Positions 1 to 6,497 of a DNA stretch of 14,524 bases are shown here, piece by piece. Source of the DNA: Flavobacteriales bacterium (lineage in GTDB: Bacteria > Bacteroidota > Bacteroidia > Flavobacteriales > JADGDT01); contig JAGLEB010000095.1 of NCBI GenBank assembly GCA_023145275.1, positions 1 through 14,524 on the forward strand, written 5' to 3'. Position 1 is the stretch's first letter. Each line of letters begins with the position of its first letter. The notes beneath the pieces were generated by a model. The model did not search any database, was not told the origin of the DNA, and saw only the letters and a list, made by a program, of their open reading frames with translations. The translations under genes and the position numbers were made by a program.

Positions 1-23
1 AGCATGGCAATTAGAACTTAGCC

Positions 24-86
24 ATTTAATCTTATTTATTTATAGTATTGATTATTAGATGTCGTTCTTAAGTGCGAAACTTTAGT
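24..86 (+). repeat. direct repeat, copy 1 (about 63 bases)
   Basis: This stretch matches 186-248 without gaps at an offset of 162 bases; by hand I count about 10 mismatches in 63. The best conserved parts are TATTTATTTATAGTATT (33-49) and the core GTGCGAAACTTTAGT (72-86). The core can fold as AAGT / loop GCGAA / ACTT, and the stem extends with mismatches. It lies downstream of the EamA gene in non-coding DNA. The same core appears inverted at 14502-14516. Confidence 0.75.
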
Positions 87-185
87 TATTAATTTTAAAG
101 GTATTCGTGATGTGCTTTGTAGTTGTTTAGTTTTTTGATCAAGGAAAAAATGAAATAACGTTATCGACTGACAGTACTGTACTTA

Positions 186-248
186 ATTTAAGCGTATTTA
201 TTTATAGTATTATTTCTCAGATATCATTTTTAAGTGCGAAACTTGAGT
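186..248 (+). repeat. direct repeat, copy 2 (about 63 bases)
   Basis: Second copy of the repeat at 24-86, with core GTGCGAAACTTGAGT (234-248). Several differences fall beside the small AAGT/ACTT stem, which can still form here with G-U pairs. The copy ends only 8 bases from the EamA stop codon. The 99 bases between the copies contain a short perfect palindrome, ACAGTACTGT (171-180), and no gene that I can see. Confidence 0.75.
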
Positions 249-256
249 AGTATAAT

Positions 257-1126
257 CTAACGTTTATTAACCATATACACACCTGAAAGTATTATGGCAG
301 TTCCTAGAAACTGTATGTAATGTAGGTTCTCCCCATCAGCCACTGCCCAAACAACTGCAACAATAGGAATTAAATAAGTAACGCTAGTTGCAAAAATAGG
401 AGAACTTATTTTTATTAGTTGATTAAATAGTACTACAGAAACTGCAGTGCCAATTATTGAGAGAATCGCAATATATGTCAATGATATATTCTGTGCTGAA
501 GTAAAAGTGTATTCCGTGAAAAAACCTGTGTTGAACAATATTGTCAATGCCGGAATCAATAACATACTGAAAGCCGATACCGTTATAGACAATGCCTTTT
601 CATTGTTTAAATATTTTTTTATAAGGTTCGAGTTTATTGAGTAACTAAGAGCTCCAGCAACAACAAATAATGTGTAATAGTAGTTCGTGTTACTATCTAT
701 TGACGCACCCTGGAGTACTAGCATTAGAGTGCCAATAAGACCAATTAATATACCGATTATTTGTGCTTTTTTTACCCTTATCTTAAAAATGAATATTCCT
801 ATTATTACGGTGAAAAGAGGAACTAGGGAATTGAGTATTCCTGTGATACCACTATCTAACTGCGATTGAGCTTTAGCAAATAAAAATGCAGGCATAAAAT
901 TTCCAAATAATCCTGCTAAGAAGAGCTGAAGTACATTTTTCTTGTTTATTATCTTCAGGTGCTTAAATCCAAAAAAAAATAGAATGCTTGCAGCAATGCT
1001 AACTCTAAGAGCTCCAACTTGCATTGGACTAAATGATTCGAGGCCTCTTTTCATTAGTATAAATGAACTTCCCCATATAATTGATAAAGTTATTAGATAT
1101 ACCCAGCGTATATTGTCTTGTTTCAT
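257..1126 (-). CDS. EamA/DMT-superfamily transporter
   Basis: This 289-residue protein is an inner-membrane transporter of the drug/metabolite transporter superfamily with two EamA repeats. About ten hydrophobic segments run from residue 10 to 286. The N-terminal segment WGSSFILMKRGLESFSPMQV is typical of the family, as is the matching start of the second half near residues 150-175 (GALSYSINSNLIKKYL). The length is normal for EamA proteins. The start has little upstream extension possible. The gene lies 30 bases downstream of the porin gene on the same strand, with no clear promoter between, so the two are probably co-transcribed. The substrate cannot be read from the sequence; characterised relatives export amino acids or other metabolites. 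No strong terminator follows the stop; the repeat copy at 186-248 is there instead. Confidence 0.9.
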   Translation of the reverse strand: MKQDNIRWVYLITLSIIWGSSFILMKRGLESFSPMQVGALRVSIAASILFFFGFKHLKIINKKNVLQLFLAGLFGNFMPAFLFAKAQSQLDSGITGILNSLVPLFTVIIGIFIFKIRVKKAQIIGILIGLIGTLMLVLQGASIDSNTNYYYTLFVVAGALSYSINSNLIKKYLNNEKALSITVSAFSMLLIPALTILFNTGFFTEYTFTSAQNISLTYIAILSIIGTAVSVVLFNQLIKISSPIFATSVTYLIPIVAVVWAVADGENLHYIQFLGTAIILSGVYMVNKR

Positions 1127-1156
1127 TCAATTTTGTTGATTATTGGTAAAAGCTCA

Positions 1157-2413
1157 TTAAAAATTGTACATAAATCCAAAGCTTATTCTTGATGCATCTC
1201 GTGATTGGTCTTCGTCAAAATCAGTCGGTTTCAAAGGTTCATCACCTTCATAAAAGGTGCCTTTAGTCTTTACATTTTTTAATCCATAATTGAATTCTAC
1301 ACCTATAGAGAAATTAGGGTAGGGGTCCCATAAGAAATTTGTTAAGATGTAACTGTGAAAAGAGGAAGCATGTACCTCACGTATAGAACTTCCATCGTTA
1401 AGTTCTATTGGAGCAATATCATTCATCTCGAATTTAGTATATCCATAAACTAAATTAAAGTGGAGTTTCTTAGTAACATAGTACTCATAAGAGGCCCATC
1501 CTCCGAAAGAAGGAGTTGTTTCGAAATTAGAATTTGAATGTGGGTAAGCATCGTAATTACTTCCTCCAAATGAAACAATATATGCTGATATCCCTTTACC
1601 GGCAGCTGTTTGAAATTGGAAATTATTGCCCCCGAAATTCCCAATCATACCAGAGATAGAAGCCCCATATCCAAATGTTTTCTTTACATCTTCAATATTG
1701 CCATGTTCTATATAATTGATTGCTCTATAGATAGTTGAAAGTCTAATATGCCCCCATGATCCCTGACGTTTAATCGCTAATACCCCATCAGGAATAGTTT
1801 GATAAGTTCTCTCAATCGGAACTAGTACATTCGGAAATTCTGCGTAGTTAATTGCTGTGGCTTGTAAAGCAATTTCGTAAGCCCATTTTTCTTCAGAAAA
1901 TGTGTTGAAATATTTCACGAAGGGCAAACGAGCCCATATACCAGAAGGAGGGCCATCAAAGTCTAATACATTTGGCCATATGTTCTGATCGCCAAAGTTC
2001 TCCCAATCTTGCCCTACTTGCCAATGATCGGTCTTAATATATGCTTTTCGCAATCTCATTTGTCCATTACCACCCCAGAAATCCCAGGAGATATGCCCTT
2101 GTATTTTTCCAATTTCAGGATGAATATATGCCGCGTCGAATCTCACCTGAGTTTGATATAGGTCAATACCTAAATTTTGTCTATTATCAGTGCCATAAAC
2201 ATCAATTAGGCCAATGTTAAAAGTGTCATACTCTTGCAAGCCTCCTTTAATGTTGTAGTAGCCATTCATCTTCATATTAGCTCCCATCCAAGCAACAATT
2301 TTTGGTGAGTTGCTAACACTGTCTTTTGATACGAATTTTAGAAGACGCTCTTGAGCACTAGCCCCAGAAAAGAAGCTAACAAGTAATAAAACAAAGAGTG
2401 TTTTTTTTAACAT
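1157..2413 (-). CDS. DcaP-like outer-membrane porin
   Basis: I start this 418-residue protein at MLKKTLFV because that gives a classic signal peptide: KK, a run of hydrophobic residues, then ASA followed by QE (cleavage near residue 20). An in-frame GTG at 2494 would add 27 residues before the signal peptide and lies on the likely promoter, so I reject it. The mature part is rich in alternating aromatic and polar strands and ends in Phe (GFMYNF), as beta-barrel outer-membrane proteins do. The segments VGQDWENFGD (about 133-142) and the LDFDGPPSG...ARLP stretch (about 150-164) resemble the central signature of the DcaP-type porins. These form trimeric outer-membrane channels for small acids or peptides. 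Substrate is unknown here. The next gene, an EamA transporter, probably shares its mRNA. The DcaP assignment is from motif memory; the outer-membrane barrel assignment is firmer. Confidence 0.75.
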   Translation of the reverse strand: MLKKTLFVLLLVSFFSGASAQERLLKFVSKDSVSNSPKIVAWMGANMKMNGYYNIKGGLQEYDTFNIGLIDVYGTDNRQNLGIDLYQTQVRFDAAYIHPEIGKIQGHISWDFWGGNGQMRLRKAYIKTDHWQVGQDWENFGDQNIWPNVLDFDGPPSGIWARLPFVKYFNTFSEEKWAYEIALQATAINYAEFPNVLVPIERTYQTIPDGVLAIKRQGSWGHIRLSTIYRAINYIEHGNIEDVKKTFGYGASISGMIGNFGGNNFQFQTAAGKGISAYIVSFGGSNYDAYPHSNSNFETTPSFGGWASYEYYVTKKLHFNLVYGYTKFEMNDIAPIELNDGSSIREVHASSFHSYILTNFLWDPYPNFSIGVEFNYGLKNVKTKGTFYEGDEPLKPTDFDEDQSRDASRISFGFMYNF

Positions 2414-2428
2414 AAAGATTTTTTCTAA

Positions 2429-2441
2429 GGTATCTGATACC
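2429..2441. promoter_or_regulatory. palindrome in porin leader
   Basis: GGTATC-T-GATACC is a perfect inverted repeat 15 bases upstream of the porin ATG. A related sequence, ATTTGGTATTACAG, lies inverted near 2534. It could be a regulator site or a small leader hairpin; function is inferred from position only. Confidence 0.3.
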
Positions 2442-2493
2442 AAATTAATTTCAAACTGTTCTATCAAAATTTGGCTAGCTGTATAGGCAGGCA

Positions 2494-2501
2494 CAAAAGT
2501 T
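2494..2501 (-). promoter_or_regulatory. candidate -7 box of porin gene
   Basis: On the minus strand this reads AACTTTTG followed by TGCC, one base off the Bacteroidota -7 consensus TAnnTTTG. It would give a leader of about 75 bases and a transcript beginning downstream of the alternative GTG start. Confidence 0.35.
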
Positions 2502-2716
2502 TTAAACCAATTGCCTTATGAAATGACTTATTTGGTATTACAGTGTGTTTTAAGATGAATATTGATTTGTTTGGTGTAAATATAAAGGTTTGAAATTAAT
2601 TATTGCTTAGTTAGATTGTTTATCAAGTAGCTTAAAAGCAAGTGTGATATAGTTTAATTAGGGATTGTAATAAAAATAATTATTTGAATAATAAATTTCT
2701 TCTGAAAATAGGGTTA

Positions 2717-3280
2717 TTAGTCCTCCCATTCGAGGCTTTCTATTAAAGCGATGATGTCTTTCTTTATATAGTCAATTGCAGGAGAAAGCGAATCGGGATT
2801 TGGAGCAACATAAAAATATAGAGCTCCAGAGAGAATGTGTTTTGTACTATCTGTTATGTAGAATTGTAGGTTTGACGCAGCATTTCCTTTTACCTCAAAT
2901 AAAGTTCCGTAGGTATTGTTTTCTGGATTTCCATAAGGGTTTTCGATAATACCACTTGCTTTCACAGTATGTTTGTATGTGAGTTTCTGCACTTCATCAA
3001 TGAGTACTTCCGCATCTCCTTTAATATCCTTATAAGTTAGGTGTATTGTAGCCTTCATCTTAGGGTATCTGAAATTAACCCAGTCGTTTCTTTTTATATC
3101 TACATTTACTAGGTCTGATTTGTTGAAGCTAGCATGTAGATGATTTGAAACAAAAGTACTATATTTAGCCTTAGGGTAATCTAATCTCACATTTCCGCGT
3201 GGTCGTGGATAAGTATTGTCATCACATGAAGTAAATGCAAGAGATAAAATAAAAATAATAGCAGGAAAGAGCTTATGCAT
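2717..3280 (-). CDS. gldD: GldD-like gliding motility lipoprotein
   Basis: GldD is a lipoprotein needed for gliding motility in Flavobacterium johnsoniae; its biochemical role is not established. This 187-residue protein has a short basic N-terminus, a hydrophobic stretch and a lipobox ending LAFTSC, with the lipidated Cys at residue 19 followed by Asp-Asp. The region just after it (YPRPRGNVRLDYP...) and the central NDWVNFRYPKMKATIHLTY segment match my memory of GldD, as does the length. It overlaps the end of gldE by 8 bases, so translation is probably coupled and the two are one operon. The gldE-gldD order is the one seen across the phylum. Other gliding or type IX secretion genes are not in this window, so motility itself cannot be concluded. 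Confidence 0.88.
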   Translation of the reverse strand: MHKLFPAIIFILSLAFTSCDDNTYPRPRGNVRLDYPKAKYSTFVSNHLHASFNKSDLVNVDIKRNDWVNFRYPKMKATIHLTYKDIKGDAEVLIDEVQKLTYKHTVKASGIIENPYGNPENNTYGTLFEVKGNAASNLQFYITDSTKHILSGALYFYVAPNPDSLSPAIDYIKKDIIALIESLEWED

Positions 3281-4598
3281 TGTTTTCAGAGCTTTTAAGA
3301 CTAACTTTTACTTGTTTAATTCTTTTTTTATCAACCGCCTCAATCGTGAAATCGAAACTATTGAAAGAAATAATTTCGCCTTTTTCAGGGAATCTACCAG
3401 CTATTTCGAGGATAAATCCTGCAAGCGTATCTGATTCACCTTTTTCATCTTCAAATTGGGTTTCATCCTCAATGTCAGTAACTCTATAGAAATCTTTAAG
3501 AGTAGTTTTCCCTTCAAAAACAAAGTTAGAGCTGTCGATCTTAGAATACGAAACTTGATCTATATCAAATTCATCACTGATATCACCAACTATTTCTTCT
3601 ATAATATCCTCCATGCTTATTAGACCTGAAGTACCTCCATATTCATCAACCACTATAGCTAAATGGGTCTTTTTTTCTCGAAAATCATTTAGTAAATCAT
3701 CAATTTTTTTATTTTCAGGTACAAAGAAAGCTGGTTTTATTAGTCTTACCCAGTTGAAATTATCTTTTGCATTGATGTGGGGTAGTAAGTCTTTTATGTA
3801 CAGAATACCAATTATACTATCAATATTCTTCTTGTAGACAGGGATTCTAGAATATCCATTTTTTATAATTTCCTCAATTACGAAGCTAAATTTCTCATTG
3901 GCATTTATAGCAAACATATCTATCCTAGGATGCATAATTTGCTTTGTATCTGTGTTTCCAAAGCTCACAATGCCTTCTAGAATTTTTTGTTCTTCTTTAG
4001 TGGTCTCATCGTCTGATGTTAATTCTAATGCATGTTCTAGATGAGAAACTGATATGTTCCCTTTGTTTTTTTGAAGCTTATCTTCAATGAAGTTAGTAGA
4101 GTTTAATAGAGGAATACTTATTACTCTAAATAATGATTGCATTATTTCTATTGGTGCTGCCATTTTTTGAGCAAACTTCAATGCGTTTAAATTTGCATAA
4201 ACTTTTGGTATTACTTCTCCAAACATAAGTATCATGAAAGTAATAGCTACTACCTGAATAAGAAAACCAATAAGACTTTTTACGTCTAAGTTAAAAAAGT
4301 GGCTAGTTAAGTATGTAGAAAAAATTACGATACCTACATTTAGGAAATTGTTCGAAATAAGAATTGTAGCTAGAAGTTCCTTAGGCTTTTCTAGTAGTCT
4401 GACAACTTGCTTGTCTTTCTTCTCTTTAGATTCTTTAGCTTTTTCTATATCACCTGGAGTTAATGAAAAGAAAGCAACTTCTGCACCCGATACTAAAGCC
4501 GAAAATACTAAGAGAATTCCTAAGGCTAGCAGTTCAATGATAGCAACTAGATGATATTGCTCTAATATGTTACTAAAACTAGAGGGGACTGATTCCAA
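3273..4598 (-). CDS. gldE: GldE, HlyC/CorC-family membrane protein
   Basis: GldE is a CNNM/CorC-type inner-membrane protein associated with gliding motility. The 441 residues show, in order, a DUF21 transmembrane domain with four hydrophobic segments (about 18-45, 76-96, 108-130, 148-165) and the motif GEVIPK (127-132). Next come a tandem CBS pair (about 215-340), including IMHPRIDM and the signature VVDEYGGTSGLISMEDIIEEIVGDI-like stretch (about 316-340). Last is a C-terminal CorC/HlyC domain (about 352-435) with the typical DTLAGFILE segment. CorC-type domains are linked to Mg2+/Co2+ handling and adenine-nucleotide sensing, but the role in gliding is unresolved. The gene overlaps gldD and has its own candidate -7 box. 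Its normal close neighbour ssb is pushed 722 bases away by a non-coding element. The neighbour gldD makes GldE more likely than a generic CorC. Confidence 0.93.
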   Translation of the reverse strand: MESVPSSFSNILEQYHLVAIIELLALGILLVFSALVSGAEVAFFSLTPGDIEKAKESKEKKDKQVVRLLEKPKELLATILISNNFLNVGIVIFSTYLTSHFFNLDVKSLIGFLIQVVAITFMILMFGEVIPKVYANLNALKFAQKMAAPIEIMQSLFRVISIPLLNSTNFIEDKLQKNKGNISVSHLEHALELTSDDETTKEEQKILEGIVSFGNTDTKQIMHPRIDMFAINANEKFSFVIEEIIKNGYSRIPVYKKNIDSIIGILYIKDLLPHINAKDNFNWVRLIKPAFFVPENKKIDDLLNDFREKKTHLAIVVDEYGGTSGLISMEDIIEEIVGDISDEFDIDQVSYSKIDSSNFVFEGKTTLKDFYRVTDIEDETQFEDEKGESDTLAGFILEIAGRFPEKGEIISFNSFDFTIEAVDKKRIKQVKVSLKSSENNA

Positions 4599-4630
4599 AG
4601 TGATATTTTTGTATTGATGTTAATATTTTA

Positions 4631-4638
4631 CAAAAATA
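4631..4638 (-). promoter_or_regulatory. candidate -7 box of gldE-gldD
   Basis: On the minus strand this reads TATTTTTG, a full match to TAnnTTTG, 32 bases upstream of the gldE ATG. It lies on the gldE side of the inserted element, so gldE-gldD could be transcribed independently of ssb. I see no clear -33 partner. Confidence 0.4.
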
Positions 4639-4672
4639 TGATTTTTTATGAGTATTAAGCCTATTTTGTTTA

Positions 4673-4687
4673 TAACCTTAAATACGC
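4673..4687 (+). repeat. left terminal inverted repeat
   Basis: TAACCTTAAATACGC pairs with the reverse complement of 5269-5283 at 14 of 15 positions. A TATAA sits at 4671-4675 and again at 5287-5291, but the spacing to the two repeats differs, so I do not call it a target duplication. Confidence 0.6.
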
Positions 4688-4828
4688 TAATGGATTTCTA
4701 TTACAAAACTGTACTGCTTGCCATCATTAGTAATGCTCATTAAAAATTATTTACATATTATAAGCCTTCAAAAGTTATGTCGAACCCGAAAAGGGTTTCG
4801 CCGTATCTATGGATACGCTAGTGTATTT
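4682..4828 (+). repeat. direct repeat pair inside the element
   Basis: ATACGCTAATGGATTT (4682-4697) and ATACGCTAGTGTATTT (4813-4828) match at 14 of 16 bases, 131 bases apart. The first overlaps the left terminal repeat. This suggests an internal duplication of the element end or a nested second copy. Confidence 0.5.
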
Positions 4829-5036
4829 GAATTGTGTTGAATTCCTATTCTTATTATAAAGGTACTTAATGGTTTAAGTAATTAACCTAAGTTAAGGTCT
4901 AAAGGCAAAAAGGTTGACAGGGTTACAAGCTTATAATCTCATAACCCATTAAAATAACAGTAGAGCTAAAATATATAATAGATAATCGCCACAAAGTGGT
5001 AACTTCTTTTAGCAAATGCAACACTATATTATGTAA

Positions 5037-5171
5037 AGGCGTTGTCATTGCCCAATATTAAATTAAGACTTTCAGCCTTAACATCACCTATCTATGATAA
5101 TAATTATTGAAAAAACGGTATGTAGATAGCTACTGACCTCAATAAAGTGTTTTAGTAAATTGACAATGCCT
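5037..5171. repeat. long-range inverted repeat inside the element
   Basis: AGGCGTTGTCA (5037-5047) pairs with TGACAATGCCT (5161-5171) over 11 positions with one G-U pair. Nested inside is CTATCTA (5088-5094) with TAGATAG (5123-5129), and inside that AATAATTATT (5099-5108). The nesting would allow a folded single strand of about 135 bases, as RNA or DNA. Confidence 0.45.
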
Positions 5172-5268
5172 CATTTCCTACTACCCACTACAAACGACAT
5201 AGACCCAACTTTTTCTTGCGCTACACCAATGCTAACATGCATTACAGCTTTTCATGACGAAACCACCT

Positions 5269-5283
5269 GCGTATTTCAGGTTA
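5269..5283 (-). repeat. right terminal inverted repeat
   Basis: GCGTATTTCAGGTTA is the inverted partner of 4673-4687. It also forms part of a local hairpin, ACCTG (5265-5269) with CAGGT (5277-5281), 39 bases after the ssb stop codon. That hairpin has no T run on the ssb strand and is a poor terminator. Confidence 0.6.
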
Positions 5284-5320
5284 GACTATAATTAGGGTTT
5301 GATAAATACAGAAGCTAAGT

Positions 5321-5707
5321 TTAATATGGCAGATCTTCTTCGTTTATAAGCCATTCGGGTGTCGATTCGGAGTTTTTAGTATTTAGGAATTCAATTTTGC
5401 TAGCGATAATTTCGGTAGAATATTTTGAAATACCTTTGTCTTCCCATTTATTTGTGTGCAATTTACCTTCAACATATATAAGGTTGCCTTTATTCAGGTA
5501 CTTTTCACAAATCTCGGCAAGTTTATTTTTTACGACAATTTTATGCCATTCAGTTTTTTCAACCTTTTTACCGTCTTTTTTTTCTAGATATGATTCTGAT
5601 GTTGCCAATGGGAAGTTTGCAATTGAATTTCCATCTTCGAATTTGTGAATCTGTACGTCTTTTCCTAATCGTCCGATTAGCATAACTTTGTTTAATGAAG
5701 TGCTCAT
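5321..5707 (-). CDS. ssb: single-stranded DNA-binding protein
   Basis: SSB coats single-stranded DNA in replication, recombination and repair and recruits partners through its C-terminal tip. The 128-residue protein has the SSB OB fold over about residues 4-110. It opens with LNKVMLIGRLGKDVQIHKF and has the conserved TEWHKIVVKNKLAEICEKYL core and KGNLIYVEGKLHTNKWEDK strand region. The tail is short and ends EEDLPY, an acidic tip with an aromatic last residue in place of the usual DDIPF. There is almost no flexible linker, which puts it at the short end of the family. A genome may carry a second, longer SSB. It is divergent from the HU gene across 401 bases. In many Bacteroidota mutY lies directly upstream and gldE directly downstream; here mutY is missing and a non-coding element separates ssb from gldE. 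Confidence 0.96.
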   Translation of the reverse strand: MSTSLNKVMLIGRLGKDVQIHKFEDGNSIANFPLATSESYLEKKDGKKVEKTEWHKIVVKNKLAEICEKYLNKGNLIYVEGKLHTNKWEDKGISKYSTEIIASKIEFLNTKNSESTPEWLINEEDLPY

Positions 5708-5778
5708 GATATGTAAATTTATAGTTAAAAAAATAGTTTAATATTTTAAATAACAGAACTCGGTAGTTGTTCTTTATA

Positions 5779-5786
5779 TAAAGGTA
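5779..5786 (-). promoter_or_regulatory. weak candidate -7 box of ssb
   Basis: On the minus strand this reads TACCTTTA, one base from TAnnTTTG, about 72 bases upstream of the ssb ATG. No convincing -33 element is visible. Confidence 0.25.
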
Positions 5787-6048
5787 CGAAAAAATATAAG
5801 ATGAAATTTGTTATTTATATGATTGGTAAAAATTTTCTTTAAAATAAGGGGTTTCTTTTCTCTTTAACAAAGTTTAGGTATGTGGCAGGTATAATTGCTG
5901 TTTTTTTTGGAAGAGTTTTATGCCGAATTACAGTGTTTTTACAAGTAAAAAATGATGTATGAGCGTTGTATATCCTAAAGTATTGATAATTAGTCACTAA
6001 ATCAAATCATTTTTTGTAAATTAGTCTTTCGTATTTATCAGAAAATCA

Positions 6049-6056
6049 TATATTTG
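6049..6056 (+). promoter_or_regulatory. -7 box of the HU gene
   Basis: TATATTTG followed by CACGCC is a full match to the Bacteroidota -7 box. TTTC at 6027-6030 is a possible -33 element with an 18-base spacer. The leader would be about 47 bases. Confidence 0.65.
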
Positions 6057-6108
6057 CACGCCGAAAAAAGGTAAAAAATAATAAGAGTAAAAATAAATTT
6101 ATATTAAG

Positions 6109-6399
6109 ATGACAAAGGCTGATATAGTTACGAGTATTTCTGAGAATTTAGGAATGGACAAGACTGATGTTCAAAACATTGTAGAATCGTTCATGGGTGA
6201 AGTGAAGGAAGCGTTAGAGGAAGGTGAAAATGTTTATCTAAGAGGATTTGGAAGCTTTATCATTAAGAAGAGAGCTGAGAAAACTGGTAGAAATATTTCA
6301 AAAAATACTACTATCAAAATACCTGCACATAACATACCTGCATTCAAGCCTTCAAAGGTTTTTGTAGAGGGAGTTAAATCAAAAGTTAAGGTAGACTAG
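6109..6399 (+). CDS. HU-family DNA-binding protein
   Basis: HU is a small dimeric nucleoid protein that bends and compacts DNA. The 96 residues fit the family in full. The N-terminal helices (MTKADIVTSISENLGMDKTD...) are followed by the GFGSF turn (about residues 46-50). The beta-arm carries the signature GRNISKNTTIKIPAHNIPAF with the intercalating Pro region, then FKPSK. The usual GRNPxTG is GRNISKN here, so the first Pro of the family signature is replaced. It is transcribed away from ssb and is followed by the tiny basic gene and rng on the same strand, an arrangement I remember from other Bacteroidota. The start ATG is the only good one and agrees with a strong -7 box upstream. Whether it is the main HU of the cell or one of several paralogues cannot be told. 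Confidence 0.95.
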   Translation: MTKADIVTSISENLGMDKTDVQNIVESFMGEVKEALEEGENVYLRGFGSFIIKKRAEKTGRNISKNTTIKIPAHNIPAFKPSKVFVEGVKSKVKVD

Positions 6400-6420
6400 G
6401 TTTTATTCAAAAAATAAAGG

Positions 6421-6428
6421 TACTTTTG
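6421..6428 (+). promoter_or_regulatory. -7 box of the 29-residue gene
   Basis: TACTTTTG followed by CCACC fits TAnnTTTG and the GC-containing extension seen at the other promoters here. It begins 22 bases after the HU stop and implies a leader of about 64 bases for the small gene. Confidence 0.55.
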
Positions 6429-6454
6429 CCACCCCATATTTATTTATGTGGTGG
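6429..6454 (+). promoter_or_regulatory. hairpin at the 5' end of the small-gene leader
   Basis: CCACC (6429-6433) pairs with GGTGG (6450-6454). After one C/T mismatch, CATA (6435-6438) pairs with TATG (6445-6448) around a 6-base loop. No T run follows, so it is not a standard terminator for HU. With the -7 box just before it, the transcript would start inside the left arm, so it may act only in HU read-through RNA. Confidence 0.4.
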
Positions 6455-6497
6455 TGAAAAATTAACAAATTATATTAATCAATAAAAAATTAGCGTT

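Larger units (their letters stand above)
2414..2716. other. porin/gldD intergenic region
   Basis: These 303 bases contain no gene that I can support. On the porin side are a short palindrome (2429-2441) and a candidate -7 box (2494-2501). The gldD side is very AT-rich and shows no strong stem-loop terminator after the gldD stop. Confidence 0.6.
4673..5283. mobile_element. non-coding element bounded by terminal inverted repeats
   Basis: This 611-base stretch fills almost all of the gap between ssb and gldE. Its ends are TAACCTTAAATACGC (4673-4687) and GCGTATTTCAGGTTA (5269-5283), inverted with 14 of 15 bases matching; weaker similarity continues inward (TGG, then TTTC on both arms). It contains no ORF of note on either strand. 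It has several stem-loops: CGAACCC/GGGTTTCG (4781-4800), CGTATC/GATACG (4802-4817), GGGTTA/TAACCC (about 4920-4947), an 11-pair long-range stem 5037-5047/5161-5171, CTATCTA/TAGATAG (5088-5094/5123-5129) and AATGC/GCATT (5228-5243). A sequence near the left end (4682-4697) recurs directly at 4813-4828. I infer a MITE-like or other dispersed non-autonomous repeat. No clear target-site duplication is visible, and copies elsewhere are unknown. Confidence 0.55.
5708..6108. other. ssb/HU divergent intergenic region
   Basis: These 401 bases hold divergent promoters: a weak candidate for ssb near 5779-5786 and a good one for HU at 6049-6056. I find no ORF, tRNA or terminator. The position is where mutY would be expected from the order common in the phylum, but no mutY remnant is recognisable. 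Confidence 0.6.

Noticed and set aside
135..180. Short palindromes TTGATCAA (near 135) and ACAGTACTGT (171-180) as regulator sites
   Set aside because: They are short, are not next to a start codon, and are expected by chance in this composition.
2414..2494. 27-residue N-terminal extension of the porin
   Set aside because: It begins at GTG, lies at the candidate promoter, and would bury the signal peptide inside the protein.
5204..5286. Integron attC-like pair (ACCCAAC near 5213 and GTTAGAC at 5280-5286)
   Set aside because: The two boxes fit RYYYAAC and GTTRRRY only loosely, they are not complementary outside the AAC/GTT core, and the sequence between them does not fold as an attC site. 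No integrase or cassette gene is present.
4671..5291. TATAA at both ends as a target-site duplication
   Set aside because: The two copies are at different distances from the inverted repeats, and such a short AT word is common in this sequence.
4660..5320. Degraded gene (for example mutY) or a known structured RNA in the ssb-gldE gap
   Set aside because: No frame gives a recognisable protein fragment, and I find none of the conserved signatures of RNase P RNA, tmRNA, SRP RNA or tRNA. The inverted-repeat ends explain the region better.
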